Positions 1-8,420 of a stretch of DNA of 52,182 nt are shown in pieces (within the stretch, counting starts at the first letter, position 1; each line of letters opens with the position of its first letter). The notes beneath the pieces were generated by a model. The model was given only the letters and a program-made list of their open reading frames with translations, did no database searches and was not told where the DNA came from. The DNA is from Bacteroidales bacterium. GTDB lineage: Bacteria > Bacteroidota > Bacteroidia > Bacteroidales > JAADJA01. The translations under genes were made by a program, and so were the position numbers. Location of the stretch: contig JAIOZL010000037.1 in the NCBI GenBank assembly GCA_021740645.1, positions 1 through 52,182 on the forward strand, given 5' to 3'.

Positions 1-64
1 GATAGAAAGAATAGAAACCTGCCACGGGGAAAATCAGACTGAGACCAGAACATAAGACTTCGTT

Positions 65-88
65 GTCCGAAGCGTCCCGGCTACGGAC
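65..88. repeat. Short hairpin upstream of the RAYT remnant
   Basis: GTCCG at 65-69 pairs with CGGAC at 84-88 across a GC-rich loop. It sits in the same non-coding stretch as the transposase remnant and may be part of the decayed element's border. Nothing else recognisable lies in 1-106. Confidence 0.35.
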
Positions 89-106
89 CTTTACAAACAC
101 CCACTA

Positions 107-135
107 CCGCATGTTTAACGCAGTGTAACTTGTGG
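107..135 (-). repeat. Left inverted copy of a REP-like hairpin unit
   Basis: Read on the minus strand this begins CCACAAGTTACACTGCG and ends ACATGCGG. It is a near copy, in opposite orientation, of the unit at 355-384, which begins CCACAAGTTACGCTATCG and ends ACTTGCGG. Each unit can itself fold (CAAGTT against AACTTG or AACATG). The pair brackets the transposase remnant, as expected for REP sequences linked to a RAYT. Confidence 0.6.
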
Positions 136-155
136 CAACTCAGAATAGTAACATT

Positions 156-317
156 ATGAGCAGGAGTTACAAATTCAGAGATCAGGAAAAACCATATTTT
201 ATAACTTTTGCAACTGTTAACTGAATTAATGCTCTGACAAGACCAGTTTATAAAGAATTGATTGTTGATAGCATTAAATTCTGCATAAAAAGCAAGGGCC
301 TAATTGATTATGCAGAA
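156..317 (+). pseudogene. Remnant of a RAYT / IS200-like Y1 transposase
   Basis: Translation from the ATG at 156 gives MSRSYKFRDQEKPYFITFAT, then VN, an in-frame TGA at 222-224, and then INALTRPVYKELIVDSIKFC through IKSKGLIDYA. This is the characteristic N-terminus of the Bacteroidota REP-associated tyrosine transposases (the first two strands and the helix before the HxH motif). In relatives the stop position is normally Trp (TGG), so a single G-to-A change explains it. The HxH motif and the catalytic Tyr are missing: recognisable sequence ends near 317, so the gene is both interrupted and truncated. The family assignment is by eye and no alignment was run. Confidence 0.72.
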
Positions 318-354
318 GGAAGGGGGTTAATAAATATTGTACTTTTGCAGTGAG

Positions 355-384
355 CCACAAGTTACGCTATCGCTAAACTTGCGG
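355..384 (+). repeat. Right copy of the REP-like hairpin unit
   Basis: This is a 30-base unit that matches the reverse complement of 107-135 with a few changes. It contains an imperfect palindrome: CAAGTT at 357-362 against AACTTG at 375-380, with inner GC/GC pairs. It marks the right border of the decayed RAYT element. Confidence 0.6.
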
Positions 385-406
385 GGTAATGCATATCATC
401 AACCAA

Positions 407-434
407 CAACTAAAAGCCAACAACTAAAAGCCAA
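407..434 (+). repeat. Two perfect tandem copies of a 14-bp word
   Basis: CAACTAAAAGCCAA occurs at 407-420 and again at 421-434, inside a longer CAAC/AAC-rich simple stretch (about 399-445). The rest of 385-514 shows no gene. Similar accag/aaccag-type low-complexity text recurs near 22235-22266 and 22411-22446. Confidence 0.6.
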
Positions 435-514
435 AAACCAACAGCTAGCTATTCACCAAATTCTGATTATAAAAAATTATTATAGCTTTGAGTGGAAGTA
501 ACAAAACAACAAAT

Positions 515-1309
515 ATGGCCGATTTAAAAATTACCCTGCTGCAAACTGACATCGCCTGGGAAGACAAAATCAAAAACCTCCAATCCCTTAGCCATAAACT
601 ATCAGGCTTAAAAAACAAACAGGATGTCATCCTTCTCCCCGAAATGTTCAACACCGGGTTTTCGATGAACGTAAATACCCTCTCCGAAACCATGGAAGGC
701 CCTACCCTCATCTGGATGAAAAATACAGCCAAAACTACCAATAGCGCAATTGCCGGAAGCCTGTTAATTCATGAAAACAAACATTTCTACAACCGTTTTG
801 TCTGGATGAACCCAAACGCAACATATGCATATTACGATAAGCGTCACCTGTTTTCCATGGCCGGCGAAGACAGGGTAATGAGTCCGGGTAAAAAAAAGAA
901 AATCATCCAGTATAAAGACTGGAAAATTAACTTACAGGTCTGTTACGATCTGCGTTTCCCGGTATGGAGTAAAAACAACTTTAATAACGGTGAGCATGAT
1001 TATGATGTAATGATCTTTATCGCTAACTGGCCCGAAGTCAGGAACCAGGCCTATAAAAAACTGCTGCCTGCCAGGGCCATTGAAAACCAGGCTTACGTGG
1101 TTTGGGTTAATCGGGTGGGTGTAGATGGAAACGGGGTAAACCATTTGGGCGATTCGGTTGTATATGGGCCGGATGGAAACTTCATTGATCAGGCAAAATC
1201 CGGCGAAGAGGCCATACTCCTGGTGGGTTTGAGTAAAAAAGAATTGGATGAAGTAAGAAACAAATTCCACGTTGGTAGGGATTGGGATACCTTTGAAGTC
1301 AATCTCTGA
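515..1309 (+). CDS. Omega-amidase, nitrilase superfamily (YafV-like)
   Basis: This is a carbon-nitrogen hydrolase resembling E. coli YafV, an omega-amidase that hydrolyses alpha-ketoglutaramate and related monoamides (2-oxoglutaramate repair, methionine salvage by-products). The catalytic triad is visible at Glu43 (LLPEMFNTGFS), Lys109 (YYDKRHLF) and Cys143 (QVCYDLRFPVW). The Cys motif and the downstream NRVG-DGNG-GDS run match the YafV branch rather than true nitrilases. The frame is open further upstream from a TTG at 488, but MADLKITLLQ from the ATG at 515 aligns with the YafV N-terminus and gives 264 residues, the usual length. No signal peptide is seen, so it is cytoplasmic. It appears to be a single-gene unit, since trkA starts 118 bp later with its own promoter-like box. 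Confidence 0.88.
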   Translation: MADLKITLLQTDIAWEDKIKNLQSLSHKLSGLKNKQDVILLPEMFNTGFSMNVNTLSETMEGPTLIWMKNTAKTTNSAIAGSLLIHENKHFYNRFVWMNPNATYAYYDKRHLFSMAGEDRVMSPGKKKKIIQYKDWKINLQVCYDLRFPVWSKNNFNNGEHDYDVMIFIANWPEVRNQAYKKLLPARAIENQAYVVWVNRVGVDGNGVNHLGDSVVYGPDGNFIDQAKSGEEAILLVGLSKKELDEVRNKFHVGRDWDTFEVNL

Positions 1310-1370
1310 CCTTAAATTTTCTTTCGAATTTACAACTGTCCAATACTAAGGTTTTATTAATTCGAACAAT

Positions 1371-1378
1371 TAATTTTG
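1371..1378 (+). promoter_or_regulatory. -7 box candidate for trkA-trkH
   Basis: TAATTTTG fits the Bacteroidota TAnnTTTG box, 49 bp before the trkA start. No clear TTTG -33 element is seen at the expected spacing. Confidence 0.35.
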
Positions 1379-1427
1379 TTTGTTTAATTTTATCAACTTA
1401 TTTCGCACTCGTTTTTGATTTAAATAC

Positions 1428-2768
1428 ATGAATATCATTATTGCCGGCGATGGAGAGGTCGGGTTTCACCTGGCTAAAATGCTTCACGATGAGAAGCACG
1501 ATATCACTATTGTGGATCCTCATGAAGACCTGCTACGAATGTTGGAATCACATACCGATATTCTTACAATTACTGGTGACAGCACTTCTGTAGCCACTCT
1601 GAATAAGGCAAAAGTGAATAAGGCTGACCTATTGATCTCTGTTCTCCACGAAGAACATACCAACCTTATTACTTGCATGCTTGGAAAACAATTAGGGGCC
1701 AAACGTTCCATCGCCCGGATTACCAATACAGAATATATTTATCCTGCAACAAAGGAAATGTTTAGAAAGCAGGGCGTCGATGAGCTGGTATGTCCTGAGA
1801 GTATTGCTGCCGACGAAATAATTGCTTTGCTCAAACAAACGGCAGCCACTGAAATTTATAACTTTTCGCATGGCCTTTTATCGCTTTTTCTCATCAAGCT
1901 GGATGAAAACGCCAAAGTATTGAATAAAAGCCTGAACGATATTGCCCGTGAAAACCCTGACTTAAACTTCAGGGCAGTAGCCATTCATCGCAATTCCAAA
2001 ACAATTATACCGGGAGGAAATGATATTTTTAAAGTCAATGATCTGGCTTACGTAATAACCAAGCCCGATGGAATAAGAAATCTTTTAAAGCTTGGAGGCA
2101 AGCAACGAATTGAAATTAAGGATATATTTATTGTGGGAGGGGGAAGAATCGGAAGGAAGACCGCGGCCCGTCTTGAAAAAACAATAGATATTAAATTGGT
2201 GGAAGTGGATAAAGCCCGCAGTCAATGGCTGGCGAGTGACCTTGAAAATACCCTTGTAATAAATGGGGATGCCCGTGATATTGACCTATTAAAAGAAGAG
2301 GGAATAGAAAATACAGATGCATTTATAGCCGTTACCAATAATTCAGAAACAAACATCCTTACTTGTCTGCATGCTACAAAACTTGGTGTTAAGCGTACCA
2401 TTGCCCTGGTTGAAAACCTCGACTATATTGATATTTCCCAAAATATAGGGATTAATACCATTATTAATAAAAAGCTTATTACTGCAAGTTATATAGCCCG
2501 TTTTACGATGGATGCAGAAGTTACTTCCATTAAATGCCTTTCAGGTATCGACGCTGAAGTTCTGGAATTTGTAGCCCGTACTAAGTCATATGTTACCAAA
2601 AAACCCATCTATAAATTGGATATTCCTACCGGTTCCATTATTGGTGGTATTGTTCGAGGTAAAAACAGTTACATTGCTACCGGCGATTTGCAAATCCAGG
2701 AGAATGATCATGTGGTAGTTTTTGCACTTCCCGGGGCTATTCATAAACTCGATAAACTTTTCCACTAG
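1428..2768 (+). CDS. trkA: Trk potassium uptake, NAD-binding regulatory protein TrkA
   Basis: This is the cytoplasmic gating subunit of the Trk K+ channel. It has two tandem RCK modules, each with a Rossmann NAD-binding motif. The first glycine motif, GDGEVG, is at residues 7-12 and the second, GGGRIG, near 235-240. Each Rossmann half is followed by a TrkA_C segment. The length of 446 residues is close to the usual 450-460 of two-RCK TrkA. The trkH start lies 16 bp after its stop, so the pair is one operon. TrkA binds the TrkH dimer and couples NADH/NAD+ or ATP/ADP state to K+ flux (family knowledge). Confidence 0.95.
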   Translation: MNIIIAGDGEVGFHLAKMLHDEKHDITIVDPHEDLLRMLESHTDILTITGDSTSVATLNKAKVNKADLLISVLHEEHTNLITCMLGKQLGAKRSIARITNTEYIYPATKEMFRKQGVDELVCPESIAADEIIALLKQTAATEIYNFSHGLLSLFLIKLDENAKVLNKSLNDIARENPDLNFRAVAIHRNSKTIIPGGNDIFKVNDLAYVITKPDGIRNLLKLGGKQRIEIKDIFIVGGGRIGRKTAARLEKTIDIKLVEVDKARSQWLASDLENTLVINGDARDIDLLKEEGIENTDAFIAVTNNSETNILTCLHATKLGVKRTIALVENLDYIDISQNIGINTIINKKLITASYIARFTMDAEVTSIKCLSGIDAEVLEFVARTKSYVTKKPIYKLDIPTGSIIGGIVRGKNSYIATGDLQIQENDHVVVFALPGAIHKLDKLFH

Positions 2769-2784
2769 ATTAAAGAAATCAACT

Positions 2785-4245
2785 ATGCCGAAGTTTACAA
2801 AGTTAAACTGGAAAATTGTTGTGCAAATATTGGGTGTGCTGCTCATTCTTGAAGGAATTTTCATGTTTACCGGCATCCCGTTTTCGCTGTACTATTGTGA
2901 AAAAAAGTGCGTTAGCCTGCTATACAGTGGAATAATCACCTCATTAAGCGGGGCAACTTTATGGTTTATTACCCGCAAAGCGAACCGGAATATTGGCAAA
3001 AGAGAGGGATTTATCATTGTTAGTTTGGCATGGATTATTATTTCCATGTTTGGCACCCTGCCCTATCTTATAAGCCGGTCGATTCCCAATTTTACTGATG
3101 CTTTTTTTGAAACAATGTCAGGATTTACTACCACAGGAGCAAGTATTTTATCTGATATTGAGGCCATGCCAAAAGGTTTGCTTTTTTGGCGGGCAATGAC
3201 ACATTGGATTGGAGGAATGGGAATTATTGTTTTGTCTGTGGCTATTCTTCCTTTACTTGGAATTGGAGGAATGCAGCTATTTGTAGCTGAAATGCCTGGC
3301 ATTACTCCCGATAAGCTTCATCCCAGGATTACCCAAACAGCCAAAAGGCTTTGGTTGATCTATGTGATTCTTACCTTTTCTGAAGTCTTATTATTGATGG
3401 CTGGCGGCATGGACTTTTTTAATTCACTTTGTCACTCTTTTGCCACTATGGCCACAGGTGGTTTTTCGACACAGAACGCCAGCATTGCTAATTATTCAGC
3501 GTATATCCAATACATTATTATCATCTTCATGATATTTGCAGGAACCAACTTCACCCTTCATTATTTAGCCCTGCATGGTAAAATAAAGGATATTTGGCAA
3601 AACGAAGAATACCGGTATTATATCCTTTTTACGTTTGGGTTTGCTCTTATTCTTGGAATTATTTTAGCCCTGTATCATAACACGGGAGTAGAAGAGTCTT
3701 TTCGGAGTGCTTTATTTCAGGTTGTGTCCATTGTAACAACCACTGGATTTGTTACCTCGAATTATTTGATTTGGCCGGGATATATCTGGATTGTCATTTT
3801 CCTGTTAATGTTTATAGGGGGAAGTGCCGGCTCGACGGGTGGCGGTATAAAAATAGCCAGGCAGATATTGCTATTAAAAAACAGCGCATTGGAGTTCAAA
3901 CGGATGATGCACCCTCAGGCTGTGATCCCTGTAAGGTTTAATAAAAAAGTAGTATCCCAGGAAATCATTCACCTTGTTACTTCTTTCTTTCTTTTTTATG
4001 TGTTGACTTTTTTTGCAGGAACATTTATCCTGAGTTTAATAGGCCTTGATTTTGAAACTTCAGTGGGAGCGACCATAGCCAGCCTGGGGAATATTGGCCC
4101 GGGTATCGGAGACGTTGGGCCGGTTAATCATTATGGAGGCTTGCCTGTTACCGCTAAATGGGTCACTTCTATTTTAATGCTTTTAGGAAGGCTTGAGTTA
4201 TTTACAGTCTTGATTCTATTCTCTCCTGCTTTCTGGAAAAAATAG
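2785..4245 (+). CDS. trkH: Trk potassium uptake, channel subunit TrkH
   Basis: This is an integral inner-membrane K+ channel of the TrkH/KtrB superfamily, 486 residues with about ten hydrophobic segments. The four P-loop filters can be read in order: TTTGAS, MATGGFS, TTTGFVT and LGNIGPG, each carrying the conserved glycine that lines the K+ pore. The frame is open upstream to an ATG at 2722, but that start would overlap trkA by 47 bp and add an unrelated leader. The ATG at 2785 (MPKFTKLNWK), 16 bp after trkA, leads directly into the first membrane helix and gives the family length. It converges tail to tail with the Kdo transferase gene, with 14 bp between stops and no obvious terminator. Confidence 0.95.
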   Translation: MPKFTKLNWKIVVQILGVLLILEGIFMFTGIPFSLYYCEKKCVSLLYSGIITSLSGATLWFITRKANRNIGKREGFIIVSLAWIIISMFGTLPYLISRSIPNFTDAFFETMSGFTTTGASILSDIEAMPKGLLFWRAMTHWIGGMGIIVLSVAILPLLGIGGMQLFVAEMPGITPDKLHPRITQTAKRLWLIYVILTFSEVLLLMAGGMDFFNSLCHSFATMATGGFSTQNASIANYSAYIQYIIIIFMIFAGTNFTLHYLALHGKIKDIWQNEEYRYYILFTFGFALILGIILALYHNTGVEESFRSALFQVVSIVTTTGFVTSNYLIWPGYIWIVIFLLMFIGGSAGSTGGGIKIARQILLLKNSALEFKRMMHPQAVIPVRFNKKVVSQEIIHLVTSFFLFYVLTFFAGTFILSLIGLDFETSVGATIASLGNIGPGIGDVGPVNHYGGLPVTAKWVTSILMLLGRLELFTVLILFSPAFWKK

Positions 4246-4259
4246 TATTCAGCGATTGG

Positions 4260-5489
4260 TTAAAGTATTTTGTCAAGGACTTTTTGTGTTGCCCCTTTTT
4301 TCTCATCAATATACTTGAAACATGCTTTTTCAGCATGGTTAAAATGACTGGGGTCAGAAAGTAGTTTGTTAAGAAATTGAATGCACTCACTGGAATTATT
4401 TACATGAAACGCACCTCCTGTATCTATCAATTCTACAGCCTCGGCAAATTTTTTAAAATTGGGGCCGAAAATTACTGGTTTACCAAATGCAACAGCTTCA
4501 AGGATATTGTGTATACCTTTCCCAAATCCTCCACCAATATAGGCCACCTTGCAGTATTGATATAAGTTTGATAAAAAACCTATCCCGTCAATGATCAAAA
4601 CGTCAAATGCTGAAATATCCTCATGATCCGCTTTAGTCAAACGTATTGTCCTAAAGGAAGAAAAGCTTTTCTCTATGTTTACCAGGTGGCTTTCATGTAT
4701 TTCATGGGGAGCAATAACTAACTTAACATCAAATTGAATTTGAGCAATTAGTTCTACCAATAATTTTTCATCTTCCGGCCATGTACTTCCAGCAAGAAAT
4801 AATTGATTTTGCCCTTTAAAAGCTTCAATGATTGGAAATGCCCTGGGATTAAGTGCAATTTCTGAAACTCGGTCGAACCTGGTATCACCACTAACCGTTA
4901 TATTTTTTATACCGATAGATTTAAGCAATGATGCTGAGTTATTATTCTGGACAAAAAACCAGGTAATTTTTTTAAGTCCTTTTCTGAACCAGCCGCCATA
5001 CCATTTGAAAAAATGTTGATTTTCCCTGAAATTCGCCGAAATGATATAAGTTGGAATGTTGGCTGCATGAAGCAATTTCAGATAATTAAACCAGAACTCA
5101 TATTTAATGAAAACAGCTAATTGTGGCTTAACTATCCTGATGAATTGCTTCGCATTTTTATGGGTGTCGATGGGGAGATAAAATATATAGTCGGCACCTT
5201 TGTAGCCCTTTCTTACCTCATACCCCGATGGGGAAAAAAAAGTGAGTACTATTTTTATGTCGGGCTTCTGTTTTTTAAAGGCTTCAATTACCGGCCTACC
5301 CTGTTCAAATTCTCCCAGAGAAGCAGCATGAAACCATACCACTTCGTTGTTCTTATCAATTGTATTTGCTATCTCTTTTAAAATATCTTTCCTTCCTTTT
5401 ACCCAAAGAGCGGCTTTTGGTAGAAATAATGAGGCAATTTTAATTGAAATAGAATAGATGAAAATAGCCAGGTTGTAGAATAATGACAT
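4260..5489 (-). CDS. waaA: 3-deoxy-D-manno-octulosonic acid (Kdo) transferase
   Basis: This transferase moves Kdo from CMP-Kdo onto lipid IVA, the first inner-core step of LPS, at the cytoplasmic face of the inner membrane. The N-terminus is a hydrophobic anchor (about residues 4-25). It is followed by the glycosyltransferase-30 signature HAASLGEFEQG around residues 54-64, including the catalytic Glu at 60. The C-terminal GT-B half has the CMP-binding features GGGFGKGIHNILEAVAFGKP and FGPNFKKF. The 409 residues are close to the family norm of 410-430. It lies 17 bp downstream of the minus-strand outer-membrane protein gene and is probably co-transcribed with it. Confidence 0.93.
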   Translation of the reverse strand: MSLFYNLAIFIYSISIKIASLFLPKAALWVKGRKDILKEIANTIDKNNEVVWFHAASLGEFEQGRPVIEAFKKQKPDIKIVLTFFSPSGYEVRKGYKGADYIFYLPIDTHKNAKQFIRIVKPQLAVFIKYEFWFNYLKLLHAANIPTYIISANFRENQHFFKWYGGWFRKGLKKITWFFVQNNNSASLLKSIGIKNITVSGDTRFDRVSEIALNPRAFPIIEAFKGQNQLFLAGSTWPEDEKLLVELIAQIQFDVKLVIAPHEIHESHLVNIEKSFSSFRTIRLTKADHEDISAFDVLIIDGIGFLSNLYQYCKVAYIGGGFGKGIHNILEAVAFGKPVIFGPNFKKFAEAVELIDTGGAFHVNNSSECIQFLNKLLSDPSHFNHAEKACFKYIDEKKGATQKVLDKIL

Positions 5490-5506
5490 AGTTTGGGATT
5501 TAAGCC

Positions 5507-6262
5507 TTAGAAGTAATATTCTTTATCTGGTAATCGCTGGAATATCGGAACGATCCATCCCAATCGAAATCCAACGAAAGAGTCAAACCTGTTTTGTTTT
5601 TCGTCAGGAAGGCGAGTGTCAAAGTTCACTTCCCTCATCGGACTTGTCCATGCCTGATTGAACTCAAACCCACCAAAAAAATTTAGTAGCCGGCTATCGC
5701 TTAAATACATATATCCAACAAATTCACTGATTCCAAAACCACCAGTTAATCGGTCGTATCCCCGTTTATAATCCCCTTGTAATTGTGGGGCTGTGTTATT
5801 TAAAACTTCAATTCTGATCTTGTGTTGTAAATAACCCGCACTGCCCATGAGTACTATTCCCGAATTTGGATTAGGCGATAAAACGGGAAACATTTTTCCA
5901 AATCTTCCAGAAACATAAAACCCTCTTTCATAAAGAGAATAGTCCGCAAAATTTCCCCCCATATCGATAATGTTCCCATTTTCAGTTTTCAAATTAGAAA
6001 GTAGTTCATCGGAATTATTAATTTTATTTCCAAAAATGTAGCTGAAATCTGCCCCAAGTATCCAATGTGTTGGGATTTTCCACATAAAGCCTCCCCCAAC
6101 GGTTGAGTTTACTCCGTACCGATCAGCCATATCTCCCCCGGGAAGCTGCACCGCATAGGAAGCATAGAACATAGGGATACTCAGGCTCGTGTCACTTACA
6201 CTGTTCTGTCCGAAGGTTGAAATTACCCATAAACTGAATAATAGAAGGAGGTAATATTTCAT
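5507..6262 (-). CDS. Predicted outer-membrane beta-barrel protein, function unknown
   Basis: The protein has 251 residues, with a signal peptide ending near STFGQ (about residue 19). The mature part is rich in aromatic/glycine strand-like segments typical of an outer-membrane barrel: GGGFMWKIPTHWILGADFSY, GFYVSGRFGKMF, FVGFRLGWIVPIF. The C-terminal residue is Phe (DKEYYF), as in many barrels recognised by BAM. I do not recognise a named family. It is the first gene of a two-gene minus-strand operon with Kdo transferase, which suggests a role in envelope biogenesis or surface structure, but that is inference from position only. Confidence 0.6.
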   Translation of the reverse strand: MKYYLLLLFSLWVISTFGQNSVSDTSLSIPMFYASYAVQLPGGDMADRYGVNSTVGGGFMWKIPTHWILGADFSYIFGNKINNSDELLSNLKTENGNIIDMGGNFADYSLYERGFYVSGRFGKMFPVLSPNPNSGIVLMGSAGYLQHKIRIEVLNNTAPQLQGDYKRGYDRLTGGFGISEFVGYMYLSDSRLLNFFGGFEFNQAWTSPMREVNFDTRLPDEKQNRFDSFVGFRLGWIVPIFQRLPDKEYYF

Positions 6263-6276
6263 TGAATTATTTTTTA

Positions 6277-6284
6277 CAAAAATA
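6277..6284 (-). promoter_or_regulatory. -7 box candidate for the barrel protein-waaA operon
   Basis: On the minus strand this reads TATTTTTG (TAnnTTTG), 15 bp before the start codon at 6262. No good -33 element was found. Confidence 0.35.
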
Positions 6285-6357
6285 TAAAACCGTAAAAATT
6301 GATTAATAGAACAAAAGGTTGATTATTTTTATTGCTTAGTTTGTAAATAACTTAAAT

Positions 6358-7314
6358 ATGATGATTGATAATTTCCGGCTAAAATATACTTTTTTTAACA
6401 TTATACTGGTACTTACTTTGAGTGTGCAGTCCCAATCCAATATGGACTGGTGGAATGAAGCACATAATTGGGATGGTTATACACATTGGACAGATTACAT
6501 AATTTATTCAGCATATTATTTAGGACCCAATGCGCTACCTGTTCCCGAATCACAAAAAGGTTTGTTGAGGCAGAAAACGGAACTTGAATCGGAATATTTG
6601 TATCATTACAGTAGGGGTGACAAAACCCATTGCTTTCAATTGAGTTTGTATTATCCAATAATAAAGAATAAAATAGCACTTGAGTTTTATGGCGTTCCAT
6701 ATGAGTCCTATGCTATGAATTATGAAACCGTCCTTGAAAGGCGATCTCGTTTTAAAGATGGGCAGGGAACAGCCATTGGTGATTTTTACTTTGCTACGAT
6801 CATTCAAATTCTTAAAAACCCTGCGTATCCTGAAGTGGCCTTCAGGATGGCATGCCGAACTGCCTCAGGTTCTCAGCTTGCTAATGCCCGATACACTGAT
6901 GCACCTGGCTACTTTTTTGATCTTTCATTCGGAAAAGATTTATTATTTGACCAAACAAAAAAATATAAAATCCGCCTGTCAGGAATGCTTGGTTTTTATA
7001 GCTGGCAAATGAATCTTCCCAACAACAGGCAAAACGATGCTATTTTGTATGGGGTAGGAGCCGATATGGGTTTTTGCACCTGGTACATTAACACCGCCCT
7101 GGATGGCTATTGGGGATATCTCGGGAATGAACCTGTTGTTGCAGGTAATGCCGAATCCCCGGTTCCTTTTCGTGATCGTCCGATGATACTGCGATTTGAA
7201 TGTGGAAAAGAGTATGAGAGAGTAAAAGTATTTGCAGGATATCAAACCGGGTTGTATGACTTTTTATACGATACCTTTAGGGTAGGCCTTTCTTTTTATT
7301 TGATAAAAGATTAA
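6358..7314 (+). CDS. Uncharacterised secreted or outer-membrane protein
   Basis: The protein has 318 residues. An N-terminal hydrophobic stretch (about residues 12-26, ending VQSQS) looks like a signal peptide. The start is ambiguous between two adjacent ATGs (MM). The mature sequence begins with a Trp-rich segment (MDWWNEAHNWDGYTHWTDY). It continues with alternating aromatic strands such as GVGADMGFCTWYINTALDGY and RVKVFAGYQTGLYDFLYD, consistent with a beta-barrel. It ends FRVGLSFYLIKD. No catalytic motif is seen and I do not recognise the family. It is divergent from the barrel protein-waaA operon and monocistronic, with 119 bp before the sugar operon that carries its own promoter. Confidence 0.55.
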   Translation: MMIDNFRLKYTFFNIILVLTLSVQSQSNMDWWNEAHNWDGYTHWTDYIIYSAYYLGPNALPVPESQKGLLRQKTELESEYLYHYSRGDKTHCFQLSLYYPIIKNKIALEFYGVPYESYAMNYETVLERRSRFKDGQGTAIGDFYFATIIQILKNPAYPEVAFRMACRTASGSQLANARYTDAPGYFFDLSFGKDLLFDQTKKYKIRLSGMLGFYSWQMNLPNNRQNDAILYGVGADMGFCTWYINTALDGYWGYLGNEPVVAGNAESPVPFRDRPMILRFECGKEYERVKVFAGYQTGLYDFLYDTFRVGLSFYLIKD

Positions 7315-7361
7315 CCGAACAAGTTTTATTGTTAATTAATTAACAAAAGACGACTCAATTC

Positions 7362-7391
7362 TTTGCTTTTATCAATATTTATCTATCTTTG
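7362..7391 (+). promoter_or_regulatory. Promoter of the nucleotide-sugar operon
   Basis: TTTG at 7362-7365, an 18-bp spacer and TATCTTTG at 7384-7391 match the Bacteroidota housekeeping consensus (TTTG, about 19-21, TAnnTTTG). It lies 42 bp before the first gene of the operon. It is one of the two best promoter matches in the window. Confidence 0.7.
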
Positions 7392-7433
7392 CCGCCGTAA
7401 AAAATGAATTAAAACACCCAACTCCTTATAAAT

Positions 7434-8405
7434 ATGGCACAAAAGCAAAAACAAATTGGTTTAATTGGTGCAGGCGCATGGGGTAAAAACCATTTAAGAA
7501 ACCTTTATAACCTTGGAGTTTTAAATACAGTACTTGAAACTTCTGATGCGATTTCAAAACAACGAAAAGTTGATTTTCCAGACACGAATTATGTAAAGGA
7601 ATTAGATGTCTTTTTAAATATTTCTGAAATAAAAGGGATTGTAATAGCTGCTCCGGCAGAATTACATTACCAACTCACCAAAAAATGTTTATTGGCAGGA
7701 AAAGATGTTCTGGTTGAAAAACCTTTGGCTTTAAATGTTGAGCAGGGAGAAGAACTGGTTAAAATAGCTGCTGAAAACAAACGAGTTTTAATGGTAGGGC
7801 ATATATTGCAATACCATTCTGCAGTTATAAAGCTCAAAGAAATGATTGATAAAGGGGAACTTGGAAAGATCCGGTACATCTATTCAAACAGGTTAAATAT
7901 TGGAAAACTCAGGACGGAAGAAAATGTTCTTTGGAGCTTTGCACCCCATGACATTTCGCTAATAGTCATGTTTATGGATGGAGAAGAACCCTCAAGAGTT
8001 GAGGCTCATGGTGGGTCATATATTAACAGCAATATCTATGATACTACTATGACTACAGTAGAATTTAATAATGGGGTGAAAGGGCATGTTTTTGTAAGCT
8101 GGTTACATCCTTTTAAAGAACAAAAACTTGTAGTGGTGGGTTCTGAAAAGATGGTTGTTTTTGATGATCTAAGTAAAGAAAAGCTATTTATTTATCCTCA
8201 TAAAATTACCTGGGAAAAAGGGAAAATTCCAGTGGCCCACAAAGAAGAGTTTATCACTTTGGATATTGAACTTAAACAACCTCTTGAAGAAGAATTGAAA
8301 CATTTCGTTCATTGTGTGGAAACCAGGGAAACTCCAAAAACTGATGGGAAAGAAGGCCTCACAGTGCTGAAGGTTTTAGAACAAGCACAAAAAAAATTAC
8401 ATTAA
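7434..8405 (+). CDS. wbpB: Gfo/Idh/MocA oxidoreductase, UDP-N-acetylglucosaminuronate 3-dehydrogenase type
   Basis: This is an NAD-dependent sugar dehydrogenase of 323 residues. The N-terminal Rossmann motif is GAGAWGKNH (about residues 11-19) and the family signature EKPLALN lies near residue 100. It is followed by the alpha/beta C-terminal domain. In the WbpB/WlbA branch it oxidises C3 of UDP-GlcNAcA to the 3-keto sugar. The context supports this branch: the next genes encode a WbpD-like acetyltransferase, a WbpE-like aminotransferase and a UDP-HexNAc 6-dehydrogenase, which complete the same pathway. It is cytoplasmic and first in the operon, behind a good promoter. Substrate assignment rests on context, since the family is functionally broad. 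Confidence 0.8.
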   Translation: MAQKQKQIGLIGAGAWGKNHLRNLYNLGVLNTVLETSDAISKQRKVDFPDTNYVKELDVFLNISEIKGIVIAAPAELHYQLTKKCLLAGKDVLVEKPLALNVEQGEELVKIAAENKRVLMVGHILQYHSAVIKLKEMIDKGELGKIRYIYSNRLNIGKLRTEENVLWSFAPHDISLIVMFMDGEEPSRVEAHGGSYINSNIYDTTMTTVEFNNGVKGHVFVSWLHPFKEQKLVVVGSEKMVVFDDLSKEKLFIYPHKITWEKGKIPVAHKEEFITLDIELKQPLEEELKHFVHCVETRETPKTDGKEGLTVLKVLEQAQKKLH

Positions 8406-8420
8406 AACATTCAATAATTT

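Noticed and set aside
2722..2784. Upstream start for trkH
   Set aside because: It would overlap trkA by 47 bp and add 21 residues unlike the family; the ATG at 2785 fits better.
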